NCBI RefSeq assembly: GCF_003590645.1
Contig: NZ_CP031834.1
Coordinates: 4,773,722-4,837,721 of the forward strand
Length of the DNA: 64,000 bases
From: Mesorhizobium sp. DCY119
GTDB taxonomy: Bacteria > Pseudomonadota > Alphaproteobacteria > Rhizobiales > Rhizobiaceae
Direction of reading: 5' to 3'
Below, in pieces: positions 49,076 to 57,415 of this stretch (the first letter of the stretch is position 1; each line of letters opens with the position of its first letter). The notes under the pieces are model-generated. The model did no database searches. It saw only the letters and a program-made list of their open reading frames with translations, and was not told the DNA's origin. The translations under genes and the position numbers were made by a program.

Positions 49076-49339
49076 TCAGCCGGGCTTCACTGCTACCGGC
49101 ACCGGGCGATAGATGATCATGGGCGGTCCCCACATGTCGAAATCGGCGCTGCGCCGAAGCGCTGCCCGCCGATCAAGGTCCAGCCGTTGCAGGCATTCAG
49201 CAAAGGCGTCATTGCGCTTGGTGAAGCCGTAGGAACGGCATTTTTCCTCGTCCGCCGCCCGCCGCTGTTCGGGCGTCATCGTCGTGCAGCCGCCAACGAG
49301 CGCTGCCAGAGTCACCGCCAATACCATTCTGTGCCACAT
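49076..49339 (-). CDS. Small lipoprotein, function unknown
   Basis: An 87-residue protein with a lipoprotein signal: MWHRMVLAVTLAALVGGC, with the lipobox LVGGC at residues 14-18. The mature part is polar and rich in Arg and Glu, with two further cysteines (KCRSYGF and ECLQRL). No family is recognised beyond general resemblance to short rhizobial lipoproteins. Confidence 0.75.
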   Translation of the reverse strand: MWHRMVLAVTLAALVGGCTTMTPEQRRAADEEKCRSYGFTKRNDAFAECLQRLDLDRRAALRRSADFDMWGPPMIIYRPVPVAVKPG

Positions 49340-49416
49340 GACGAATCCTCCTCGCCTATAACTGGAGCAGAATTGTAGACTTAATTGCGGCGGAATATAG
49401 CGCTAGCCACGCCCTC

Positions 49417-50709
49417 TCATTGGGCCTGCGCGGGCGTCTTGTGGCGCCTGTTTACCGATGCCGGACGGCCCGCAAGCGAAAGCGCAGTCTCGCGCTTTTC
49501 GCGTGTCGCTACCACCTTGCCCTTGGCGATGACGCAGAGCCGCTCGGCGCGCAGGCGCAGCGCCTCGACCGGGTTGCCGGCATCGAGCACGACGAGGCTC
49601 GCCGTCTTGCCGACTTCGATGCCGTAATCGTCCAGGCCCATGATCTCGGCATTGGTCTTGGTCACCATGTCGAAGCATTGGCGCATATCGGCGGGGCTGG
49701 TCATCTGCGCCACATGCAGGCCCATGAAGGCGACATCGAGCATATCGGCGGTGCCGAGCGGATACCACGGGTCGAGCACGCAATCCTGGCCGAAGCCAAC
49801 CTTGATGCCGGCCTTCAGCATTTCGGGCACGCGCGTCATGCCGCGGCGTTTGGGATAGGTGTCGTGGCGACCCTGGATGACGATGTTGATGAGCGGGTTC
49901 GGGCAGGCCGACACGCCGGCCTCGGCGATCAGCGGAAGCAGCTTTGAGACGTAATAATTGTCCATCGAATGCATCGAGGTGAGATGCGAACCATTGACCC
50001 TGCCCTGCAATCCGAGGCGCTGCGTCTCATAGGCAAGCTGCTCGATGTGACGCGACATCGGATCGTCGGTCTCGTCGCAATGCATGTCGACCATCAGGCC
50101 GCGTTTGGCCGCGATCTCGCAAAGCTCCGTCACGGAGCGGGTACCGTCTGCCATGGTGCGCTCGAAATGCGGGATGCCGCCGACAACCTCCACGCCCTTG
50201 TCGAGCGCGCGGATTGTATTTTCACGCGCTGTCGGCGAGCGGTAAAAGCCGTCCTGCGGGAAGGCGACGAGTTGCAGATCGATATAGGGCGCAACCTCTT
50301 TCTTGACCTCCAGCAGCGCTTCCACGGCCAGCAGCCGGTCGTCGCAGGTATCGACATGGGTGCGGATGGCGAGGAGGCCCATGGAGACGGCCCAGTCGCA
50401 ATAATCGAGCGCGCGTTGCTTCACCGCTTCATGTGTCAGCAGCGGCTTGAGCTCGCCCCACAGAGCGATGCCCTCCAGCAGCGTGCCGGAAGCGTTGATG
50501 CGCGGAAGGCCGTAGGACAGCGTCGCGTCCATATGGAAATGCGGATCGACGAAAGGCGGCGAAATCAGATTGCCACGGGCATCGATCGCCGTGCCTGCGG
50601 TGACGTTCAGCTCGTGTTCGATCGCGGCGATCTTGCCGTCCTTGATGCCAAGATCAGCAACCACGCCGCTCGGAAGAATGCCGCCTTTGACAAGAATGTC
50701 GAAACTCAT
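49417..50709 (-). CDS. Cytosine deaminase-type amidohydrolase
   Basis: A 430-residue metal-dependent hydrolase. Metal ligands are visible as PPFVDPHFHMD (about residue 55), MVDMHCDETDDP (about 207), GSHLTSMHS (about 238) and GFGQDCVLDPWYPLG (about 307). This matches cytosine deaminase and its N-isopropylammelide relatives. It overlaps the ABC permease by 4 bp, so the enzyme acts on a compound brought in by the BMP-type importer, probably a nucleobase. The larger frame to 51456 is antisense of the permease. Confidence 0.85.
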   Translation of the reverse strand: MSFDILVKGGILPSGVVADLGIKDGKIAAIEHELNVTAGTAIDARGNLISPPFVDPHFHMDATLSYGLPRINASGTLLEGIALWGELKPLLTHEAVKQRALDYCDWAVSMGLLAIRTHVDTCDDRLLAVEALLEVKKEVAPYIDLQLVAFPQDGFYRSPTARENTIRALDKGVEVVGGIPHFERTMADGTRSVTELCEIAAKRGLMVDMHCDETDDPMSRHIEQLAYETQRLGLQGRVNGSHLTSMHSMDNYYVSKLLPLIAEAGVSACPNPLINIVIQGRHDTYPKRRGMTRVPEMLKAGIKVGFGQDCVLDPWYPLGTADMLDVAFMGLHVAQMTSPADMRQCFDMVTKTNAEIMGLDDYGIEVGKTASLVVLDAGNPVEALRLRAERLCVIAKGKVVATREKRETALSLAGRPASVNRRHKTPAQAQ

Positions 50710-51650
50710 CTTTCGCCTTTCTGGTAGGGAATCATCAGCGCCTTGGGATAGGTGGCGCGGCGCGCCACCAGTATCAGCGCCAGGATGGACAGCGCATAGG
50801 GCATCATCAGGAAAACCTGATAGGGCACGACGCCGCCCGAAAGCTGCTGCAGCCGGACCTGGTATGCATCGAAGGCGGCAAACAGGATCGCGCCGAGCAG
50901 CGCCTTGCCCGGTCGCCACGAGCCGAACACGACGAGCGCAATGCAGATCCAGCCGCGGCCATTGATCATCTCGAAGAAGAACGAGTTGAAGGCCGACATG
51001 GTGAGAAACGCCCCGCCGACCGCCATCAGCGCGCTGCCGACCATGACCGCGCCCATGCGGATGCCGGTGACGCTGATGCCCTGTGCCTCCACCGCCGACG
51101 GGTTTTCGCCGGCTGCCCGCACCGCCAGACCTATCGGTGTGCGATAGAGTACCCAGGCGACGATGGCGACGGTTGCGAAGGCCAGATAGGTGAGCGGCGT
51201 CTGCGAAAATAGCGCTTCGCCGAGGATCGGTATTTTCGACAAGCCGGGGATCGGTAGCGGCTGGAACGGTTCGATCTTGGGCGGCGTCGTCACCTGCGGC
51301 AGGGCCAAGCGATAGGTGAAATAGGTGAGGCTCGTCGCCAGCAGCGTGATGCCGATGCCCACCACATGCTGCGACAGGCCGAGCGGCACGGTGAGCGTGG
51401 CATGAAGCAGGCCGAAGGCAGCGCCGGCAAGGGCGGCGATAAGCACCCCGGTCCACAGATCGCCGCCCGAATAGACGGTGAACCAGCCGGCGAAGGCGCC
51501 GACCGTCATAATGCCTTCGATGCCGAGATTGAGCACGCCCGCGCGCTCGCAGATCAGCTCGCCCATGGTGGCGAAGATCAACGGCGAGGCGATGCGGATG
51601 GCGGCGACCCAGAATGAGGCGGTGAAGAGGATTTCGAGGGCGTCGGTCAT
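50706..51650 (-). CDS. BMP-type nucleoside ABC transporter permease (second)
   Basis: A 314-residue polytopic protein of the branched-chain/ribose permease superfamily. GELICERAGVLNLGIEGIMT (about residue 30) and the later RAAGENPSAVEAQGISVTGI are typical of YufQ/NupQ-type subunits. ATG 51650 is used; a GTG at 51668 would add six residues. It overlaps the deaminase gene. Confidence 0.88.
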   Translation of the reverse strand: MTDALEILFTASFWVAAIRIASPLIFATMGELICERAGVLNLGIEGIMTVGAFAGWFTVYSGGDLWTGVLIAALAGAAFGLLHATLTVPLGLSQHVVGIGITLLATSLTYFTYRLALPQVTTPPKIEPFQPLPIPGLSKIPILGEALFSQTPLTYLAFATVAIVAWVLYRTPIGLAVRAAGENPSAVEAQGISVTGIRMGAVMVGSALMAVGGAFLTMSAFNSFFFEMINGRGWICIALVVFGSWRPGKALLGAILFAAFDAYQVRLQQLSGGVVPYQVFLMMPYALSILALILVARRATYPKALMIPYQKGER

Positions 51651-51695
51651 GGAGCGATGTCTCCCCACCTGCCCTCTGGCCCGAGCGGGGTTATA

Positions 51696-51834
51696 CCCCC
51701 ACCCCTAACCCCTCCCCACAAGGGGGAGGGGGACGATTTCGTCGCCTTGCCCACCAAGAACGTTGAAGACTGGGGCCGGATGTTCGTGCAGCAAAGTTCC
51801 CCTCCCCCTTGTGGGGAGGGGTTAGGGGTGGGGG
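51696..51834. repeat. Palindromic element with 36-bp perfect arms
   Basis: The left arm begins CCCCCACCCCTAACCCCTCC and the right arm ends GGAGGGGTTAGGGGTGGGGG. They are exact inverted copies over 36 bp, about 67 bp apart, and each arm has an inner CCCC/GGGG hairpin. It sits between the two permease genes of the BMP operon. Confidence 0.9.
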
Positions 51835-51855
51835 TCTCTAAAGCGTGCATTCTAT

Positions 51856-52905
51856 TCACCGCCACCTCACCCGGAACCGCGTCAGCAGGATCGCCGTGAC
51901 CATGGTCAGCAGCGCCGTCGCGACCATCACCTGCGCGACATAGCTCGGCACGCCGGCGGTGCGGCTCATGGCGTCGGCACCAACGAAGATGCCGGCAACG
52001 AATATGGCCGAGGCGATGACGCCGAGAGGGTTTAGCATCGCCAGCATGGCAACGACGATGCCCGAATAGCCGTAGCCGGGAGACAGGTCGAGCGTCAGGT
52101 TGCCCTTGAGGCCGGACACTTCCGAAAATCCGGCAAGGGCGGCCAGCCCCCCGGACAGAAGTGCCGTCTTCATCAGTACGCGGTTGACCGGAATGCCGGC
52201 GAAGGACGCCGCTTCAGGATTATGCCCGACGGCGCGCATCTCGTAGCCGAGCACCGTCTTCTTCATGATGATCCAGGCGATGATCGCCGCCACCACGGCG
52301 ATGACGAAGCCATAATGCAGGCGCTTGCCCTGGATGATGCGCGGTAGCTGCGCCTCGGCGATGACCTTGGAAGATTGCGGCCAGCCAAGGCCCATCGGGT
52401 CCTTCAGCACGCCTTCGAGCAGCATGGAGACGAACAATAATACGATGAAATTGAGCAGCAGCGTCGTCACCACCTCGTCGACGCCGAAGCGGGTTTTCAG
52501 CACGGCCGGGCCAAGCAGCAGAAGCGCGCCGGCAGCCATGCTGGCGATCATGATGATGGGGATGAGCAGATAGGACGGCAGCGGCAGCGCGCCGGTACCC
52601 AACACCACGGTTACGACGCCGCCGATATAGAGCTGCGCTTCGGCACCGATGTTCCAGAGCTTGGCACGGAAGGCGACGGCGACGGCCAGACCGGTGAAGA
52701 TCAGCGGCGTGGCCCGCGTCAGCGTTTCCAGCAGGGCGAATTGCGAGCCGGCCGCGCCCTTGGCCACGAGATAGAACACCGAAAAAGGCGACGCACCGGC
52801 GGCAAGCACAAGCAGCGAGGTTATGATCAACGTCACGATGACCGCGCCGACGGGAAACAGCAGCGTGACGCCCAGCGACGGTGCGGGTTTGGGTTCAAGC
52901 CGCAT
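51856..52905 (-). CDS. BMP-type nucleoside ABC transporter permease (first)
   Basis: A 349-residue membrane protein. AFRAKLWNIGAEAQLYIGGV (about residue 78), FGVDEVVTTLLLNFIVLLFV and RAVGHNPEAASFAGIPVNRV identify the YufP/NupP type. GGAG lies upstream of the ATG. It pairs with the second permease to form the channel. Confidence 0.9.
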   Translation of the reverse strand: MRLEPKPAPSLGVTLLFPVGAVIVTLIITSLLVLAAGASPFSVFYLVAKGAAGSQFALLETLTRATPLIFTGLAVAVAFRAKLWNIGAEAQLYIGGVVTVVLGTGALPLPSYLLIPIIMIASMAAGALLLLGPAVLKTRFGVDEVVTTLLLNFIVLLFVSMLLEGVLKDPMGLGWPQSSKVIAEAQLPRIIQGKRLHYGFVIAVVAAIIAWIIMKKTVLGYEMRAVGHNPEAASFAGIPVNRVLMKTALLSGGLAALAGFSEVSGLKGNLTLDLSPGYGYSGIVVAMLAMLNPLGVIASAIFVAGIFVGADAMSRTAGVPSYVAQVMVATALLTMVTAILLTRFRVRWR

Positions 52906-52920
52906 GTCGAGCTCCGGCTT

Positions 52921-53062
52921 TCCCTCCCCCTTGAGGGGAGGGTGGCCGCGAAGCGGTCGGGTGGGGTCGTCCGCGCAGTGCTCGACGTTCCTTTGCGTCG
53001 AGCACTGCCTTGACCGACCCCCTCTGGCTGCTTTGCAGCCATCTCTCCCTCGAGGGGGGAGA
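52921..53062. repeat. Palindromic intergenic element
   Basis: It starts CCCTCCCCCTTGAGGGGAGG followed by GTGGCCGCGAAGCGGTCGG, and ends CCATCTCTCCCTCGAGGGGG. The middle holds inverted GTGCTCGAC/GTCGAGCAC arms. It lies between the ATPase and first permease genes and is related at its left end to the element at 54613. Confidence 0.8.
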
Positions 53063-53088
53063 AAGCGTCGCGCTGTGGATGCCCGCTA

Positions 53089-54717
53089 TCACGCTGCCTG
53101 CCCCTCTTCGCCATATCCCGCCATCAGCTCCCCCAACTCGCGGATCGTCCGCTCGCCGCGTTTCGATGGCGAGGACAGCCGGCCCTTGGACATCACCAGA
53201 ATGCGGTCCGACAGCGCCAGCACCTCCTCCAGATCCTCGGAGATCAACAGGATCGCAGCCCCCCTCTCCCGCGCCTCAAGCAACCGACGATGGACGAAGG
53301 CGACCGCGCCGACATCGAGCCCGCGTGTCGGCTGGTTAGCGAGGATGACCGCCGGATCGGGATCGAGCGCGCGGCCGAGAATGAGTTTTTGCATGTTGCC
53401 GCCGGAGAGCAGCCGGATGCGCGCATCGGGCGAAGGGCATTTGACGTCGTAGTCGCGGATGATCTCTTCGGCGAAATTTTTGGCCGCCTTCCAGTCCAGA
53501 AAGCCGCGCCGGCTGAAGCGCGCGGTGGCGTAGCGCTCGGCGATGACATTTTCGGTGACGCTCATGTCGCCGATCGTGCCGACAGCGTGGCGATCCTCGG
53601 GGATGCGGGCGACGCCTCCGCCAAGGGCCGCGCGCGGCGACCAGTCGCGCATCGACGCGCCCTGAACGACCACCTCGCCCGAGGCTGGTTTCAGTACACC
53701 GGCGATGAGGGCGGCGAGCGTCGCCTGCCCGTTGCCGGAAACGCCGGCAAGACCGGTGATCTCGCCGGCACGAAGCTCGAGCGACAAGCCGTCGAGCCGA
53801 TGCGAAGAACCCTGCCCGGCCACTGAAACATTTTTCAACTCGAGCGCGACGGGGCCGATCTTCGGCTCAGCCACTTTCGGGCTGGCGACCTCCTGCCCGA
53901 CCATAAGCGATGCAAGTTCGCTGCGGCTGGTCTCGGTCGTCACGCGCTCGCCGGCGAGTTTGCCCGACCGCAGCACCAGCACGCGGTCGCTGACGGCCAT
54001 GACCTCATGCAGCTTGTGCGAGATGAAGATGATCGACAGCCCCTGCGCGACGAGAAGCTTGAGCGTGCGGAACAGCGCGTCGGTCTCGGCCGGCGTCAGC
54101 ACCGCCGTCGGCTCGTCGAGGATGAGGATGCGGGCGTCGCGGTAAAGCGCCTTCAGGATTTCGACGCGCTGCCGCTCGCCGACCGAAAGCGTGGAGACCG
54201 TCGCATCGGCGTTCACCGCGAGGCCGAAATCGTTTGCGAGTTTCGCGATGCGCTTTCGCGCCGCCGCGCGGTCGAGGCGCAGTTTCCAGGCGCTTTGCGT
54301 GCCGAGCGCGATGTTTTCCAGAACGGTCATGTTCTCGGCCAGCGTAAAATGCTGATGCACCATGCCGACACCGGCATCGAGCGCGGCGCGCGGATCGCCG
54401 GGCGGAAGCTGCTTGCCGAAGACCTCGACCGCGCCTTCGTCGGCGACATAGTGGCCGAACAGGATGTTCATCAGCGTGGTCTTGCCGGCGCCGTTCTCGC
54501 CAAGCAGCGCGATGACCTCACCGCGATTCAGGTCAAAGGAGATGCCATTGTTGGCGACCAGCGGGCCGAAACGCTTGGTGATGCCGGACAGGCGCAGGAC
54601 GGGGGCGGCCTTCCCTCCCCCTTGAGGGGAGGGTGGCGGCGAAGCCGCCGGGTGGGGTTGGTGCGGCAGGGCTCGGCGTCCTCTTCTGCATGACTTGTTC
54701 AAGTGAAGGTCGAGCAT
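53089..54717 (-). CDS. BMP-type nucleoside ABC transporter ATP-binding protein (two ATPase domains)
   Basis: A 542-residue tandem ATPase of the YufO/RbsA type. The first domain has GENGAGKTTLMNILFGHYV (about residue 73) and LSVGERQRVEILKALY. The second has GVSGNGQATLAALIAG, a degenerate Walker A, and LSGGNMQKLILGRAL. The first 36 residues (including PHPAASPPPSPQGGGK) are encoded by the palindromic element at 54613-54776, and no ATG, GTG or TTG lies between that element and the conserved start VLRLSGITKRFG. The true start may be a CTG there or the element-derived ATG at 54717. Confidence 0.88.
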   Translation of the reverse strand: MLDLHLNKSCRRGRRALPHQPHPAASPPPSPQGGGKAAPVLRLSGITKRFGPLVANNGISFDLNRGEVIALLGENGAGKTTLMNILFGHYVADEGAVEVFGKQLPPGDPRAALDAGVGMVHQHFTLAENMTVLENIALGTQSAWKLRLDRAAARKRIAKLANDFGLAVNADATVSTLSVGERQRVEILKALYRDARILILDEPTAVLTPAETDALFRTLKLLVAQGLSIIFISHKLHEVMAVSDRVLVLRSGKLAGERVTTETSRSELASLMVGQEVASPKVAEPKIGPVALELKNVSVAGQGSSHRLDGLSLELRAGEITGLAGVSGNGQATLAALIAGVLKPASGEVVVQGASMRDWSPRAALGGGVARIPEDRHAVGTIGDMSVTENVIAERYATARFSRRGFLDWKAAKNFAEEIIRDYDVKCPSPDARIRLLSGGNMQKLILGRALDPDPAVILANQPTRGLDVGAVAFVHRRLLEARERGAAILLISEDLEEVLALSDRILVMSKGRLSSPSKRGERTIRELGELMAGYGEEGQAA

Positions 54718-54776
54718 TTTTGCTACGACCCCACCCGACCCGCTCCGCGGGCCACCCTCCCCTCAAGGGGGAGGGA
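54613..54776. repeat. Palindromic element overlapping the ATPase gene 5' end
   Basis: The left end reads CCCTCCCCCTTGAGGGGAGG then GTGGCGGCGAAGCCGCCGGG; the right end reads GGGCCACCCTCCCCTCAAGG then GGGAGGG. They are inverted copies with small differences. It fills the gap between the binding-protein gene and the ATPase and supplies the first codons of the ATPase frame. Confidence 0.85.
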
Positions 54777-54784
54777 TAGTTGCG

Positions 54785-55816
54785 CTAGCTCGACTTCGGC
54801 TCGTTGTCGTTGACCTCGACGGTAACCGACCCGTCCTTGATTGCCTTTTCCTTCTCAGCGACCTTTGCCATCACCTCGGCCGGCACCTTACCTTCGAACG
54901 TGCCGAGCGGAGCCAGCGAGCAGCCGCCGGCCTTCATGAAGGAGTAGACGCCGTAATCGTCGGCCTTGAAGGACCCCGCCTTCACCTCGGCGATCGCCTT
55001 GTCCAGCGTCGGCTCGAAATGCCAGAGCGCGGAGACAACCACGGTCTCGGGATAATCGGCCTGCGTGTCGATGACATTGCCGACCGCCAGAACCTTCTTC
55101 TCCTTGGCCGCGTCCGACACGCCAAAACGTTCAGCATAAAGCAGATCCGCGCCGCCATCGATCTGCGCGAAGGCGGTTTCCTTGGCCTTGGGCGGATCGA
55201 ACCACGAGCCGATGAAGGCGACCTGGAACTTGGTGTCGGGCGCGCTTTCCTTCACGCCGGCCATGAAGGCGTTCATCAGCCGGTTGACTTCGGGAATGGG
55301 ATAGCCGCCGACCATGCCGATGTTCTTCGACTTGGTCATGGCGCCGGCGATGATGCCGGAGAGATAGGACGCATCCTGGATGTAATTGTCGAACACCGAA
55401 AAATTCGGCAGGGCGGCGTCGGGCTTGAAGCTCGACCCCATCAGGAAGGCGACGTCGGGATAATCCTTGGCGACGCTGCGGGCGGCTTCCTCGACGCCGA
55501 AGACCTCGCCGAGGATAAGCTTGTGGCCGGCCTCGGCATATTCCCGCATGACGCGCTCATAGTCGTTGTTGGAGGTGTTTTCCGAATAGACATATTCGAT
55601 GTCGCCACGTTCCTTGGCGGCGTTGGCCGCCTTGTGGATGCGGCTGACCCACTGCTGCTCGACAGGCACGGTGTAGACCGCGGCCACCTTGATCGGGTCG
55701 GCGGCGAGAAGTCGCGTCGGCAGGCCGGCGACAGTGGCAAGGGCTGCAGTTGCGCCTGCGGCCTTCAGCACCGAACGGCGCGAGAGAGACGAAAAATCGA
55801 TTCCATTTTTGGGCAT
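54785..55816 (-). CDS. BMP family ABC transporter substrate-binding protein
   Basis: A 343-residue lipoprotein-like/PnrA-type binding protein. A twin-arginine signal is seen: FSSLSRRSVLKAAGATAALA, with cleavage likely after LLAA. The mature start PIKVAAVYTVPVEQQWVSRI and the blocks GSSFKPDAALPNFSVFDNYI and KNIGMVGGYPIPEVNRLMNA are typical of BMP proteins, which bind nucleosides. AGAGGTGG precedes the ATG at 55816. It is the first gene of the importer operon. Confidence 0.92.
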   Translation of the reverse strand: MPKNGIDFSSLSRRSVLKAAGATAALATVAGLPTRLLAADPIKVAAVYTVPVEQQWVSRIHKAANAAKERGDIEYVYSENTSNNDYERVMREYAEAGHKLILGEVFGVEEAARSVAKDYPDVAFLMGSSFKPDAALPNFSVFDNYIQDASYLSGIIAGAMTKSKNIGMVGGYPIPEVNRLMNAFMAGVKESAPDTKFQVAFIGSWFDPPKAKETAFAQIDGGADLLYAERFGVSDAAKEKKVLAVGNVIDTQADYPETVVVSALWHFEPTLDKAIAEVKAGSFKADDYGVYSFMKAGGCSLAPLGTFEGKVPAEVMAKVAEKEKAIKDGSVTVEVNDNEPKSS

Positions 55817-56193
55817 TTTTGACCACCTCTGGCTGTTACGGGCTCGAGCCAAGTCCCGGCCCGTTTTTTATCATTTGGTCAACGGTATTCGAATTTCCGA
55901 AACCCGGCAATCGCTCGAAAAAGCCTTTCGCCAATGGTCAACAAGATCCGATGTATCGGCATATTGCGGTCAGTATTTTTGGATTTTCCGCGGTCGGCGC
56001 CTATATCAGTAATAATATTCGCCGCGCCGGCATAAAAAGTCTCGGCAGTACGTCATGTACAGCCCTCTCCTTTTGCGCCGGATCGGTATTGCAGAGGTAC
56101 TTATGTTCGCCGGCGTGATATCCATCAGTTTCTGCGAATGCCGATGCAACGGCGCAGACCCTGAAACGACACCCGGAAAGGACCAAGAAGAAC
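55817..56193. other. Intergenic region between the BMP operon and two small genes
   Basis: About 380 bp, less GC-rich than the genes around it. Two copies of TGGTCAAC (near 55876 and 55936) are the only repeat noted. It must contain the divergent promoters; no RNA gene or convincing ORF is seen. Confidence 0.4.
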
Positions 56194-56337
56194 ATGGCAA
56201 AAAAGCCGAACTACGACCAGGAGCGCAGGGATCGCGATCGGATAAAGGCGGCCAAGAAGGCTGAGAAGGCCGAAAAGGCCAAGGCAGCGAAGACGGAACG
56301 CAAACCGGACGATGCGAACGAGGCGGAGGCCAAGTAG
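56194..56337 (+). CDS. Very small highly charged protein, 47 residues
   Basis: The ORF reads MAKKPNYDQERRDRDRIKAA and goes on with alternating Lys, Ala and Glu to EANEAEAK-like acidic end. It is basic at the front, acidic at the back, and predicted to be a single helix. GGAAAGGA lies upstream. Short proteins of this type are common in Rhizobiales without known function. Confidence 0.62.
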   Translation: MAKKPNYDQERRDRDRIKAAKKAEKAEKAKAAKTERKPDDANEAEAK

Positions 56338-56406
56338 ACGCGCTGCCGGAAATACAATCACTTAGCGAGGTAAGCGCTTCGCATCGACCGAGTCAGGAGT
56401 ACGATC

Positions 56407-56619
56407 ATGAAGCTTCACGCAGCTGAACAGAAAATCGCCAAGACCGACACCGCCGCACGCCAGATCATGAGTGCGGAACTGGTCGCTCGGGAAAAGAAAA
56501 CCGCGCGCCTGAAAGTGCTTCGACTCCAAAAGGAAGAAGCCGCACGCGTCGAGGAGGCAAACAACCCAGCCCCGGTGAAGCGCGCGCCTCGCAAGAAGGC
56601 TCTGCCGAAAACCGCTTAA
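56407..56619 (+). CDS. Small charged protein, 70 residues
   Basis: The protein starts MKLHAAEQKIAKTDTAARQI and continues MSAELVAREKKTARLKVLRL, ending in a Lys/Arg/Pro-rich tail (KRAPRKKALPK). It is probably a single helix with a basic, nucleic-acid-binding-like tail. GTCAGGAG lies upstream of the ATG. It follows the 47-residue gene by 69 bp on the same strand and has similar composition. Confidence 0.65.
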   Translation: MKLHAAEQKIAKTDTAARQIMSAELVAREKKTARLKVLRLQKEEAARVEEANNPAPVKRAPRKKALPKTA

Positions 56620-56717
56620 AGCAATGCCGCGCAAAAGCGTGCAGCGGTTTTGCGATAACGACATGCATAAAAACAAAGACTTAAAGCGCAAACGAACTTG
56701 AAAGATCGAGATGCGCT

Positions 56718-56981
56718 TTAAGCCACCGGTGCCTTGTCGCTCACCAGCACGTCCGCCTCGCGGGCGGCGGCGATGAAGGCCCGCCTGGCTGCCATGACCG
56801 GCTTGTCGCCGGCCTGGGCATCATGACAAGCCTGAAGCGCCGCACGGTGCTTCGGGCTTTTCTTTCCGGGCCAGCTGTTGAGAAGAAAATCAGACGCTTC
56901 GCGCGTTGTTTTCAGTATCAGTTGGTTGCCGGCGGCACCTTGTCTTACGGTAACCGGAACTTCAAATCGATCGCTTTGCAT
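56718..56981 (-). CDS. DUF982 family protein (second copy)
   Basis: An 87-residue protein starting MQSDRFEVPVTVRQGAAGNQ. The family helices are REASDFLLNSWPGKKSPKHR and AARRAFIAAAREADVLV. The start at 56981 matches the layout of the other DUF982 protein here; the frame extends upstream to 57143 without support. Confidence 0.75.
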   Translation of the reverse strand: MQSDRFEVPVTVRQGAAGNQLILKTTREASDFLLNSWPGKKSPKHRAALQACHDAQAGDKPVMAARRAFIAAAREADVLVSDKAPVA

Positions 56982-57244
56982 CCCTGCTCTTACGCCTTTG
57001 GTCTTGCGAAAGCGAGCACTTAGATGGCCGGGCTCTCGTACGGCGTCCTTTGCGGGGCAAATTCGATGCGCGGCGCCGAAGAAAACCGTTGAACGTTTCT
57101 TAACCCTTCCCGCAAACGCCCTGTAATCATAGCAAGACGGCATAAAGGAATGCCTGATATTGGCATGATTCTGGCAAGGCTTTTAGCCAGTGTCCCGTTT
57201 CGCAACGAGGACGCGGCCGAACGCAACAACCCCTTGCCCGGAAC

Positions 57245-57415
57245 ATGGTCATGATCGCTATCGCTACCGCGAAACTCTCCCGCCGCTCGCTGATCCAGGC
57301 ACTTCTCGCCTTGCCGGCCTTCGCCCTCATCCGCAAACTTCCCGTTCCAGCCCCCGATCCCGACGAAATCGTCGAGGTGAATGGCTGGATCGTTCGGCGG
57401 AGCGACCTTGCATGA
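57245..57415 (+). CDS. 56-residue twin-arginine-signal protein coupled to the GMC oxidoreductase
   Basis: The ORF reads MVMIAIATAKLSRRSLIQAL with a twin-arginine SRRSLIQ followed by a hydrophobic segment (ALLALPAFALI), then about 22 residues ending EIVEVNGWIVRRSDLA. Its stop overlaps the GMC start (ATGA). It is too short for the known Tat-signal gamma subunits of sugar dehydrogenases, but its layout suggests a small exported or membrane-anchored partner. Confidence 0.6.
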   Translation: MVMIAIATAKLSRRSLIQALLALPAFALIRKLPVPAPDPDEIVEVNGWIVRRSDLA

